From: Bacteroides cutis
GTDB lineage: Bacteria; Bacteroidota; Bacteroidia; Bacteroidales; Bacteroidaceae
NCBI RefSeq assembly: GCF_900241005.1
Contig: NZ_OEST01000001.1
Location: 806,001-870,000 of the forward strand
Reading direction: 5' to 3'
DNA length: 64,000 bases
A program made the translations under genes and the position numbers. Below the pieces are notes generated by a model. It saw nothing but the letters and a program-made list of their open reading frames with translations. It was not told the DNA's origin and did not search any database. The first letter of the stretch is position 1. The number at the start of each line of letters is the position of its first letter. Shown piece by piece: positions 21,601 to 28,748 of the stretch.

Positions 21601-21654
21601 TAGATTTTTCAGCCATGAGGCTCTCTTCATAGGAAGTCTAGGTTTTTTCTTCAT
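18616..21654 (-). CDS. SusC-like TonB-dependent outer membrane transporter
   Basis: Start ATG 21654 gives 1012 aa; the longer frame to 21726 adds a non-signal-like extension, whereas MKKKPRLPMKRASWLKN leads into a proper signal peptide ending AFSQ. A CarboxypepD_reg domain (VTGTVTDATGEPLIGAS) is followed by the plug domain with the SusC signature YVVDGLF and GANGVIIITTKKA, and a 22-strand barrel ending in an aromatic residue (GFNLTF). It imports oligosaccharides across the outer membrane with energy from TonB, paired with the SusD downstream. No regulator gene (HTCS, SusR or anti-sigma/ECF) is adjacent in this window. Confidence 0.96.
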   Translation of the reverse strand: MKKKPRLPMKRASWLKNLFLIACMLLVTMPAFSQNKTVTGTVTDATGEPLIGASVLQQGTNNGVITDIDGKYSIQVPPETTLEFSYVGMVKQTIKVGNQNIINVKMQDDSQMLAETVVIGYGSAKKRDLTGSITNIKGDEIANKPVVNPVSALQGKIAGVQVINSGKAGADPEIRVRGTNSINGYKPLYVVDGLFNDNINFLNPQDIESMEILKDPSSLAIFGVRGANGVIIITTKKAKEGQTRVNINGSFGFKAVTNKIALTDATGFKELYNEQLRNEGSPEFDFTDWTGNTNWQDEIFQTGFITNNNISVTGASAKHSFYLGAGYAYEQGNIKHEKYSKVTLNVSNDYKLTDNFKVGFQFNGARMLPADTKSVATALRAAPVAPVFNQEYGLYTTLPNFQKAQMNNPMVDVDKKANTTRAENYRASGNVYAQWDFLKHFQAKVMYSMDYASNSKRTYTPIIQVFDSSVEGNIVTLGDGKTGVTQAKETETKVQSDYLLTYQNTWGDHSLTATAGFTTYYNKLENLNAARTQGVGLVIPNNPDKWYVSIGDAATSTNGSTQWERSTVSILGRVLYNYKGRYLLNASYRRDGSSAFSYTGNQWQNFYSVGAGWLMTEEEFMKDITWLDMLKLKGSWGTLGNQNLDKAYPAEPLLTNAYSAVFGKPSAIYPGYQLSYLPNPHLRWEKVEAWEVGAEANFLRNRLHFEGVYYKKTTKDLLAEVPGISGTVPGIGNLGSIENKGVELAVSWRDQIGDWGYNVGANLTTIKNKVLSLVQEGYSIIAGDKSQSYTMAGYPIGYFYGYKVEGVYQTQEEINNSPKNTLATVTPGDLKFKDVDGNGEITPADRTLIGDPTPDVTYGITLGVTYKNWELGLDMMGQAGNQIFRTWDNYNWSQFNFMKQRLERWHGPGTSNTQPLLNTKHTINNLNSEYYIEDGSFFRIRNVQLAYNFDKTLISKIGMQALKLYVNIQNLKTWKHNTGYTPELGGTAIAFGVDDGSYPMPAIYTFGFNLTF

Positions 21655-21763
21655 TGCATAAATTTTTAGTGGATAACTAACTTTATTATTTTCACTGAAA
21701 CAATTTAAATGCAAAAAAGATTTCATTCGTTTCCATATCTTCCGTTTTTAACACATACAAAAT

Positions 21764-21799
21764 AAAAGCCTCGGAAATATCACATTCCCGAGGCCTTTT
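21764..21799 (-). terminator. Terminator downstream of tRNA-Leu
   Basis: GCCTCGG (21768-21774) pairs with CCGAGGC (21788-21794). On the minus strand the stem is followed by TTTTATTTT, so it ends the tRNA transcript before the susC leader. Confidence 0.7.
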
Positions 21800-21835
21800 C
21801 AGTTGTTTGTCTAAATAATTGTTCTATAAAATCTG

Positions 21836-21917
21836 TGCGGATGATAGGACTCGAACCTACACGCCTCACGGCACCAGATCCTAAGTCTGGCGCGGCTGCC
21901 AATTACGCCACATCCGC
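21836..21917 (-). tRNA. tRNA-Leu (anticodon UAG)
   Basis: The minus strand folds as a class II tRNA. The acceptor stem is GCGGATG/CATCCGC, and the anticodon stem CCAGA/TCTGG encloses the loop CTTAGGA, giving anticodon TAG after U33. A long variable arm and a T-arm with the loop TTCGAGT follow. The 82-nt length and long variable arm fit leucine. The 3' CCA is not encoded. A -7 box lies upstream and a terminator downstream. Confidence 0.95.
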
Positions 21918-21941
21918 AGAAGTAATTCTCATTAAGCGATG

Positions 21942-21949
21942 CAAAGATA
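21942..21949 (-). promoter_or_regulatory. -7 box (TATCTTTG) for tRNA-Leu
   Basis: The minus strand reads TATCTTTG, 24 bp before the tRNA 5' end. A TTTG at 21973-21976 (minus strand) is a candidate -33 element with a 23-nt spacer. Confidence 0.6.
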
Positions 21950-21989
21950 AGAAGTTTTCCCGATTTAACAAGCAAAAGAGGGAAGAAAG

Positions 21990-23045
21990 TTATTTATTCC
22001 CTTTAGGTGTCCATTTTCCGCTAAGAAAAGCACGGGCTTTTTCCAAAATAGTATCTATATTGTTAGCTTCATCTGTTTCCAGCATATCGACTTTGATATC
22101 CGGTTCTATTCCCCATTCTATCTGTTCCATGTCTACACTGAAGTGCGGACTGGCAGAAAAACGAACGGTCCATCCGTTGGGCAGCTCCGATGTGAAAGGC
22201 ATGCCGGAACCACCGCCTGTTTTATCTCCCATAATAGTGACGTTGGGTAGATAACGCATTTGGTTTACAAAATCATTCGTTGCGCTGTAAGAACGGCGGT
22301 TTGTCAATACTACAACTTTCTTTTGCCAGCGTACTCCGTCATTAGGCTCTAAATAGATAGGATAAGGTTCGGAGAAGTCATTGTGCCCTTTTCCTGTCTT
22401 ATGACTAATGTATCCGGTCAACACTTTTTCGTTGGTGAAACGGGCGGCGATGCGGGTAGAGTTAGTGACGTTTCCACCTCCATTACTGCGCACGTCAATG
22501 ATAAGTCCGTTGCATACGGCAAGATAAGAAAGTATCTCGTCCAGATTTCCATTGCCGATAGGTGATGAGAAACTTTCATAACGCATATAACCGATATTAT
22601 CTTCGAATATCTTGTACTTAATACCGGCGGCAGTACGATAATCAGTGCTGGCTTTTCCCAGATAATAATCTTCTACGATGTCTTCTCGAAAATTACGGGG
22701 ATAATCTTGATACCATGCGTCATAATAGGAAACGTTGTGTGATGAGGCGAGGTTTACATGCCCGTCTTGTAGTTCGTTCAGCATTTGTCCCAAGACTTCA
22801 AATAACCCTTCACTCGTCATATTGTTAGTGATGAGTTTATTGTATTTAGTGTGTATGGCATTCCAGTCAATCTGTTTGTATTCCAGAAAGCAATACTGCT
22901 CATCGATAATTTTCCACAAGGCTTCAAAATTTCCTTGCGGCGTATTAATGACATCATCCTCGCGGATACAGCCGCTCCATAGAGGAAGTGCGACAATTAG
23001 AAATATTATTTTTTTTAAAGATCCCATCACCTTATCATTCTGCAT
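21990..23045 (-). CDS. S41 family (tail-specific) peptidase lipoprotein
   Basis: The 351-aa protein has a lipoprotein signal with the lipobox LWSGC. The C-terminal S41 catalytic domain shows GLIIDVRSNGGGN, the nucleophile Ser in NRRSYSATNDF and GDKTGGGSGMPF. No clear PDZ domain precedes it. It is probably a periplasmic or outer-membrane-facing serine protease of unknown substrate. It is the last gene of a parC-DUF3316-S41 run, 11 bp after the DUF3316 stop. Two starts are possible, ATG 23045 and ATG 23027. The first has an AAGGTG element at a better distance; a 14-bp duplication covers both. Confidence 0.88.
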   Translation of the reverse strand: MQNDKVMGSLKKIIFLIVALPLWSGCIREDDVINTPQGNFEALWKIIDEQYCFLEYKQIDWNAIHTKYNKLITNNMTSEGLFEVLGQMLNELQDGHVNLASSHNVSYYDAWYQDYPRNFREDIVEDYYLGKASTDYRTAAGIKYKIFEDNIGYMRYESFSSPIGNGNLDEILSYLAVCNGLIIDVRSNGGGNVTNSTRIAARFTNEKVLTGYISHKTGKGHNDFSEPYPIYLEPNDGVRWQKKVVVLTNRRSYSATNDFVNQMRYLPNVTIMGDKTGGGSGMPFTSELPNGWTVRFSASPHFSVDMEQIEWGIEPDIKVDMLETDEANNIDTILEKARAFLSGKWTPKGNK

Positions 23046-23061
23046 TTATCACCTTATCATT
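23026..23061. repeat. Duplicated 14-bp initiation element upstream of S41 gene
   Basis: ATCACCTTATCATT occurs at 23026-23039 and again at 23048-23061 (offset 22). On the minus strand each copy reads AATGATAAGGTGAT, carrying an AAGGTG ribosome-binding-like core. The upstream copy also contains the TGA stop of the DUF3316 gene. Confidence 0.7.
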
Positions 23062-23911
23062 TCTTTCTCTTATTTCGCAGCAAATACAAATCCTTCACAA
23101 ATCCCACCATAAATACATGTGAATATGTATGCGTCTTTATATCATTTACCTTAGATTGTTGTGTATCCCAGATATAACCCAGTCGTATCTTGGCACGTCC
23201 CACGGGAAAGTCCGCTGTCAGCATCTGTCGCAGTGAAGGCTGGTTGTGCAGTGAAGTAAACTTTACCACACCACTGCTGTTACCCAATGAGAATATTTCA
23301 TAGTAAGACTGTCCGTAGTGAGGTGAGAACATTACGCCCATCAAAGGCAGGTTTATCTGATAACGGAGTGTCAGCGGATAATTCTTTATCTTTAACTCCC
23401 AAATAGCCATACCCGATGCATCGAGATTGATATATGCCCTTGCCGATGCAGGATTATTGGTGTTACGTAGATTGTACACGAAGCCTCCGTTCAAGTCAGC
23501 CAGCCCTCCGGCGAGCAACTTGAAATTACTTGTTATGGGAAAATTGTAGTGTAAGCCATAATTCCAGTTTGCCAATGCGGAGAAAGTATTGTTATTGTCC
23601 ACTTTATTATGCGTATAACCTAAATCAGCCTGGAAAAAACTTTGCAAAGATAATTTGCCGTTTGCCCATTTTGTCATCCGCATGCTCTCGCGAGAGAAAC
23701 GGAAGTCGATACCCTTGTACTCCTGTGGAGACAGATAGGTGTCGAATACATTCGTAAAACCTACACCGTACATGGTGGCACGAGTTACGAGACGGCTTTG
23801 TTCCAAACCTTCCGTTTCTACCGGGAGTTGTGCCTGCACTCTCCCGAAACATAGGAACAGGCAACTTGTTAGTATTACTGATTTAAGTAGTTTCATGCTT
23901 GCTGTCATCAT
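23057..23911 (-). CDS. DUF3316 family protein
   Basis: A protein of 284 aa (279 if started at ATG 23896, MKLLKSVILTSC, which is the better signal peptide start). The signal peptide ends near RVQAQ. The rest is beta-rich, with many aromatic alternating strands and a final VGFVKDLYLL strand, so it is probably an outer-membrane beta-barrel. It matches DUF3316, a Bacteroidota family without known function. It overlaps the 3' end of parC by 14-29 nt, so it is translationally coupled to parC, and is followed at 11 bp by the S41 protease. Confidence 0.78.
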   Translation of the reverse strand: MMTASMKLLKSVILTSCLFLCFGRVQAQLPVETEGLEQSRLVTRATMYGVGFTNVFDTYLSPQEYKGIDFRFSRESMRMTKWANGKLSLQSFFQADLGYTHNKVDNNNTFSALANWNYGLHYNFPITSNFKLLAGGLADLNGGFVYNLRNTNNPASARAYINLDASGMAIWELKIKNYPLTLRYQINLPLMGVMFSPHYGQSYYEIFSLGNSSGVVKFTSLHNQPSLRQMLTADFPVGRAKIRLGYIWDTQQSKVNDIKTHTYSHVFMVGFVKDLYLLRNKRKK

Positions 23912-26591
23912 TTGAGAACAACTTCATTTGTCCTGTCAATTCATCCAGAATGTCACCTTCACTTTTTCCGTGGTCGGGGTCGAGTATTTCTGGTTCATCT
24001 TCCTCTTCTTGCTCTTCATTTTGTAAGGTTTCGGGTTGACGTAAAGGTTCCAGTTCATTGATGGTTTCAATGGTAAAGGTAGTCAGTCGTTTCCCTTTTG
24101 CTTTGAACCCTTTCACGGCGATAAATTCATCGGCTTCTATCACCATCGGTTCACGGAAATTATCATGACCGCCAAAAATAACTTCCAAACGTGGATAGTA
24201 TTCGTCCGTCAGTAAAATAAGCCGGTTGTCTTTATTTTCGCCCAAGTAATTTTGTTTACGATTGCTTGCTTCAAAGCAGAAACGCTTGATGTACGGGTAA
24301 TTTTGTTGGTCGGCATCATAAAGTACGGCTGTCCATATCTTGTTGACATCATACTTTTCCAAAACACGGATACTGTCTTCGTAGTGATTGTTGAGATCGA
24401 AATTCGTTGTGTAGAATTCACCACTGTTCAGCACTACGAGGATACTGTCTTCACTCTGGAATTCACCAAGGTATTCACCGCGTCCATCATAATTGAGCCG
24501 CAGGACATCGCGGTCGAACCAAACCTTACGTCCACCCAGGGTTGAGCCGCCGCGTTGTTTCAATGCTATTTTGTGTACCGGTAATTTGGTCAGGATGTTA
24601 CCCATAGCTTGGCGACCCTTGATACCGATATTGCTGAAGTCTTCTTCAAAGATAATGCGGCGTACACGTGGGTTCGGTTTTAGAGTGACTTTAATGATTT
24701 CCGCTTCTCCATTCGGATTGGCTGTGAAATACATGATACGTGAATCGGGTGTACCTTGAGTCACGTCGTATTCACGGTCACGTACCACGGAAGTCACGGC
24801 AAAACGCTTGATATAGTGCGTACCTTCTTTACCGTCGCGATAAACCACATTATAGATAGTACGCTTGTCATTTTTCTTGAATACGGCGGCATACAGTATA
24901 TTCTTACCGACAAACTTTTTATCTGCCACCGGAGTAATGATGTATCGTCCGTCACGGAAGAAAATGATGATATCATCCAGGTCGGAGCAGTTTGCCAAAA
25001 ACTCGTCTTTCTTTAAACCTGTTCCGATGAAGCCTTCTTCACGGTTGATGTATAGTTTTTCGTTGGCTTCCACCACCTTTGCGGTGTCAATGGTATCGAA
25101 GTTACGCAATTCCGTGCGGCGCGGGAAATTTTTGCCATATTTGTCTTTCAGCATCCTGAACCAGTCTACGGTATATTCCACGATGTTTGCCAGATGACGG
25201 TCTATCTCCTCAATGTCTGCTTTCATGCGGGCTATCAGTTCTTCCGCTTTGTCGGAGTTGAACCGGAGGATACGGGCCATCTTGATTTCCATCAGTTTAA
25301 GGATATCTTCCTTGGTTACTTCGCGGATCAATGTCGGATAATAAGGGGTCAGGCGTTCATCAATATGTTCACAAGCAGCATCCATGTTTTTAGCTTGTTC
25401 AAATTCCTTATCTTTGTAGATACGCTCTTCGATGAATATTTTTTCCAATGAAGCGAAGTGCAGGTTCTCCAGAATTTCATTCTTATGGATTTCCAGTTCC
25501 TGTCGCAACAATACCAACGTATTATCTACTGATTTCTTCAATACGTCACTGATGGTGAGGAAGTGAGGCTTCTGGTCATCAATAACACAACAGTTGGGTG
25601 AGATACTCACTTCGCAATCGGTAAAAGCATATAGGGCATCAATCGTTTTATCCGAAGAAACGCCTGGGGCAAGGTGTACCAGGATCTCTACGTTGCCTGA
25701 TGTCAGGTCTTCTACCTTTTTAATTTTGATTTTCCCTTTTTCGCTTGCCTTTACAATAGAGTCGCAGACATTGGCCACCGTTTTGCCGTAGGGAATTTCC
25801 TTGATGGCGATGGTCTTATTGTCTACCTTCTCTATCTTGGCACGCACGCGTACGGCACCACCACGTTCACCATCATTGTATTTCGAAACGTCGATGTTGC
25901 CTCCTGTCTGAAAGTCGGGATAAAGCGTGAACCCTTCTTTGTGTAGATATTTGATGGAGGCATCACAAAGTTCATTGAAATTATGTGGCAATATCTTGGA
26001 TGAAAGACCTACGGCGATACCTTCTACTCCTTGTACCAGCAATAGCGGAAACTTTACGGGGAGTGTCACCGGTTCTTTATTTCGTCCGTCGTATGAGAGT
26101 TTCCATTCTGTGGTCTTTGGATTGAACACCACATCGAGTGCAAACTTGGAAAGCCGTGCTTCTATGTAACGGGGGGCGGCTGCGCTGTCTCCTGTCAGGA
26201 TATTTCCCCAGTTTCCCTGACAGTCGATGAGCAAATCTTTTTGACCGAGCTGAACCAAAGCATCACCGATAGAAGCGTCTCCGTGCGGGTGAAACTGCAT
26301 CGTATGTCCTACGATGTTGGCCACCTTGTTGTAACGCCCGTCTTCCAAACGCCTCATGGAGTGTAAAATACGCCTTTGCACAGGCTTCAGCCCATCCATG
26401 ATGTGAGGTACAGCACGTTCCAGAATAACGTAAGAAGCGTAATCCAGAAACCAATTCTGGTACATTCCGCTCAATTGATGCTTTATACTCACGTCGTTCG
26501 TATCCGCAGGTTTATAATCCGAATGTCCTTCATTCCCTTCCGGGAGTTCTTTGTCCAAGTCTTCTTTCGGTGCTTCAAAATCTTCGCTCAT
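23883..26591 (-). CDS. parC: DNA topoisomerase IV subunit A (GyrA/ParC family)
   Basis: The 902-aa type IIA topoisomerase A subunit starts with an acidic leader. The breakage-reunion domain follows: QRRILHSM near residue 72, HPHGDASIGD at 101-110 and the catalytic Tyr142 in APRYIEARLS. The C-terminal beta-propeller ends in an acidic tail (EEQEEEDEPE). No canonical GyrA box (QRRGGKG) is seen; the nearest is KQRGGSTLGGR, which fits topoisomerase IV better than gyrase. In the quinolone-contact loop the position of E. coli GyrA Ser83 is Ala106 and that of Asp87 is Asp110. parE is not adjacent. Confidence 0.9.
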   Translation of the reverse strand: MSEDFEAPKEDLDKELPEGNEGHSDYKPADTNDVSIKHQLSGMYQNWFLDYASYVILERAVPHIMDGLKPVQRRILHSMRRLEDGRYNKVANIVGHTMQFHPHGDASIGDALVQLGQKDLLIDCQGNWGNILTGDSAAAPRYIEARLSKFALDVVFNPKTTEWKLSYDGRNKEPVTLPVKFPLLLVQGVEGIAVGLSSKILPHNFNELCDASIKYLHKEGFTLYPDFQTGGNIDVSKYNDGERGGAVRVRAKIEKVDNKTIAIKEIPYGKTVANVCDSIVKASEKGKIKIKKVEDLTSGNVEILVHLAPGVSSDKTIDALYAFTDCEVSISPNCCVIDDQKPHFLTISDVLKKSVDNTLVLLRQELEIHKNEILENLHFASLEKIFIEERIYKDKEFEQAKNMDAACEHIDERLTPYYPTLIREVTKEDILKLMEIKMARILRFNSDKAEELIARMKADIEEIDRHLANIVEYTVDWFRMLKDKYGKNFPRRTELRNFDTIDTAKVVEANEKLYINREEGFIGTGLKKDEFLANCSDLDDIIIFFRDGRYIITPVADKKFVGKNILYAAVFKKNDKRTIYNVVYRDGKEGTHYIKRFAVTSVVRDREYDVTQGTPDSRIMYFTANPNGEAEIIKVTLKPNPRVRRIIFEEDFSNIGIKGRQAMGNILTKLPVHKIALKQRGGSTLGGRKVWFDRDVLRLNYDGRGEYLGEFQSEDSILVVLNSGEFYTTNFDLNNHYEDSIRVLEKYDVNKIWTAVLYDADQQNYPYIKRFCFEASNRKQNYLGENKDNRLILLTDEYYPRLEVIFGGHDNFREPMVIEADEFIAVKGFKAKGKRLTTFTIETINELEPLRQPETLQNEEQEEEDEPEILDPDHGKSEGDILDELTGQMKLFSNDDSKHETT

Positions 26592-26644
26592 ATTTCTTTG
26601 GGAATTGTCTATTCAATGATAACTGTTGGTTTTACAGTTGCAGG

Positions 26645-26652
26645 CAAAAATA
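26645..26652 (-). promoter_or_regulatory. -7 box (TATTTTTG) for parC
   Basis: The minus strand reads TATTTTTG, 53 bp before the parC ATG. Confidence 0.45.
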
Positions 26653-26789
26653 CAAAATTTATCGGGAAAATCAGCAAATCGCTTTAAAAAACAAGGTATA
26701 TAGCGAGTTAAGCTGTTTTCTTCTCAAAAGATGTGATGATTGGCAAAATATTGAATGAGATAAGTACCCCGTTATAACTTTTACATTAG

Positions 26790-26871
26790 TGCCACTTAAT
26801 TGGCACAACTTTGCCATTTCATTGGCACGGCTTTGCCAATTGAGTGGCAAGATCGTGCCAATGGAGTGGCA
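26790..26871. repeat. Four TGCCA-N6-TGGCA palindromes with a 22-bp period
   Basis: Copies begin at 26790, 26812, 26834 and 26856. Each is TGCCA, six variable bases (CTTAAT, TTTCAT, ATTGAG, ATGGAG), then TGGCA. The arms are identical in all four and the spacing is exactly 22 bp, about two helical turns, so all sites face the same side of the DNA. This looks like a cooperative operator array or a structured element. Confidence 0.8.
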
Positions 26872-27036
26872 ACAAAACTGTTCTTTATAATCATGCGGAT
26901 TAACAGGTTGGCTGTTGATTTGCATTGTTAATAACCACTTGTTTAATACGTTGGGTACAATTGCCGGCCATTGCATGTTAATTATGCAAATAAGATAAAT
27001 TAATACCCCCATTGCCTTATATATAAGATAAATCCC

Positions 27037-27044
27037 TATCTTTG
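27037..27044 (+). promoter_or_regulatory. -7 box (TATCTTTG) for glyS
   Basis: TATCTTTG lies 52 bp before the glyS ATG, with a TTG at 27012-27014 about 22 nt upstream as a possible -33. Confidence 0.6.
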
Positions 27045-27096
27045 TGGCGCTTTTTACATGCGAATTGAAATAAAATTAATTTAGATATAACAAGAA

Positions 27097-28638
27097 ATGG
27101 CACAAGAAGACGTTTTTAAGAAACTCGTTTCACACTGTAAGGAATATGGATTTGTGTTCCCTTCCAGCGATATCTATGATGGTTTGGGAGCCGTATATGA
27201 TTACGGCCAGATGGGTGTGGAACTGAAAAACAATATCAAACAATACTGGTGGCAAAGTATGGTGCTGCTACACGAAAATATAGTAGGCATTGATTCAGCT
27301 ATCTTTATGCATCCCACAATATGGAAAGCAAGCGGACACGTGGATGCGTTCAATGATCCATTGATTGATAATCGTGATTCCAAAAAACGTTATCGTGCCG
27401 ATGTGTTGATTGAAGACCAGCTCGCTAAGTATGATGATAAAATAAACAAGGAAGTTGCTAAAGCTGCCAAGCGTTTTGGAGATGCTTTCGATGAAGCGCA
27501 GTTCCGTAGCACGAATGGTCGTGTATTAGAACATCAGGCCAAGCGTGATGCACTGCACGAACGTTTTGCAAAAGCGTTGAATGATAATGATCTTGACGAA
27601 CTTCGCCAGATTATTCTGGATGAAGAGATTGTTTGTCCTATCAGTGGTACAAAGAACTGGACGGAAGTTCGTCAGTTCAACCTGATGTTTTCTACTGAAA
27701 TGGGTTCTACATCAGATGGCTCTATGAAGGTTTATCTTCGTCCGGAGACAGCCCAGGGCATATTTGTGAATTATCTGAATGTGCAGAAGACAGGGCGTAT
27801 GAAAATCCCTTTCGGTATTGCGCAAATTGGTAAGGCTTTCCGTAATGAAATTGTGGCTCGTCAGTTCATTTTCCGTATGCGTGAGTTTGAACAGATGGAA
27901 ATGCAGTTTTTCGTAAAACCGGGAACAGAACTTGATTGGTTCAAGAAGTGGAAAGAAATCCGCTTGAAGTGGCATAAAGCTTTGGGATTCGGTGATGATC
28001 ATTATCGTTATCACGATCATGACAAGTTGGCTCATTATGCAAATGCCGCTACTGATATTGAGTTTCTGATGCCTTTCGGATTTAAGGAAGTGGAAGGTAT
28101 CCATAGTCGTACGAATTTCGACTTGTCTCAACATGAGAAGTTCTCCGGTAAGAACATTAAGTACTTTGATCCGGAAACTAACGAAAGTTATACTCCGTAT
28201 GTCATCGAGACTTCTATCGGTGTAGACCGTATGTTCCTTAGTATCATGTCTGCTTCTTATTGCGAAGAACAGCTGGAAAATGGTGAAACGCGTGTTGTCT
28301 TGAGATTACCTGCAGCCTTGGCTCCAGTGAAACTGGCTGTTATGCCATTGGTAAAGAAAGACGGTCTGCCTGAAAAGGCACGTGAAATCATTGATGATCT
28401 GAAATTCCATTTTCACTGTCAGTATGATGAGAAAGATAGTATTGGTAAACGCTATCGTCGTCAGGATGCTATCGGTACTCCGTACTGCGTGACTGTGGAT
28501 CATCAAACTTTGGAAGATAACTGCGTGACGTTGCGCAATCGTGATACCATGAAGCAAGAACGTGTGGCTATCTCCGAATTGAATAATATCATTGCAGATC
28601 GTGTCAACATTACCTCCTTGTTGAAAACGCTGCAATAA
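27097..28638 (+). CDS. glyS: Glycyl-tRNA synthetase (dimeric type)
   Basis: A 513-aa class II synthetase of the single-chain alpha2 type, unlike the alpha2beta2 enzyme of E. coli. Class II motif 2 is visible in GKAFRNEIVARQFIFRMREF and motif 3 in ETSIGVDRMFL. The insertion and the glycine-binding LRPETAQGIF block are in place, and an anticodon-binding domain (about 400-513) closes the protein. It charges tRNA-Gly in the cytoplasm. Residues about 105-185 form the variable insertion rich in charged residues, normal for the family. It starts an operon-like run with the FKBP-like lipoprotein after a repeat-filled spacer. Confidence 0.97.
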   Translation: MAQEDVFKKLVSHCKEYGFVFPSSDIYDGLGAVYDYGQMGVELKNNIKQYWWQSMVLLHENIVGIDSAIFMHPTIWKASGHVDAFNDPLIDNRDSKKRYRADVLIEDQLAKYDDKINKEVAKAAKRFGDAFDEAQFRSTNGRVLEHQAKRDALHERFAKALNDNDLDELRQIILDEEIVCPISGTKNWTEVRQFNLMFSTEMGSTSDGSMKVYLRPETAQGIFVNYLNVQKTGRMKIPFGIAQIGKAFRNEIVARQFIFRMREFEQMEMQFFVKPGTELDWFKKWKEIRLKWHKALGFGDDHYRYHDHDKLAHYANAATDIEFLMPFGFKEVEGIHSRTNFDLSQHEKFSGKNIKYFDPETNESYTPYVIETSIGVDRMFLSIMSASYCEEQLENGETRVVLRLPAALAPVKLAVMPLVKKDGLPEKAREIIDDLKFHFHCQYDEKDSIGKRYRRQDAIGTPYCVTVDHQTLEDNCVTLRNRDTMKQERVAISELNNIIADRVNITSLLKTLQ

Positions 28639-28643
28639 GAATT

Positions 28644-28748
28644 ATGAATTGCGAATTACAAATTACGGGGCTGTGTAAAGAATGCCGCTTAGTGTTTGTA
28701 ATTCGTAAATTGTAGTTCCGTAATTCATAATTTGTAATTTGTAATTAA
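28644..28748. repeat. AATTATGAATTACGAATTAC-type intergenic repeat
   Basis: The spacer between glyS and the FKBP gene is made of degenerate AATTAYGAATT/GTAATTYGTAATT units in both orientations around a short GC-richer core, so it can fold on itself. Similar low-complexity filler appears at 59684-59758. Confidence 0.6.

Larger units (their letters stand above)
26592..27096. other. 505-bp divergent intergenic region, parC to glyS
   Basis: The longest gap in the window. It holds the parC and glyS -7 boxes at its two ends and the four-palindrome array in the middle. The rest is AT-rich. Open frames here look non-coding, because the repeat period (22) is not a multiple of three and no family features appear. 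Confidence 0.6.

Noticed and set aside
21655..21726. 24-residue N-terminal extension of SusC
   Set aside because: It would put a non-signal sequence in front of a standard signal peptide, which starts at ATG 21654.
26801..26838. Sigma-54-like promoters (TTGGCACG then TTGC) inside the palindrome array
   Set aside because: The spacing between GG and GC is one base shorter than the -24/-12 rule demands, and the pattern follows from the palindromes themselves.
26790..26871. CRISPR array
   Set aside because: Units are 16-bp palindromes with a 22-bp period and no 30-bp spacers, and no cas genes are present.
26671..27012. 113-aa minus-strand frame in the parC-glyS gap
   Set aside because: It runs through the 22-bp palindrome array and the glyS leader, has no family features, and the repeat period is not a multiple of three.
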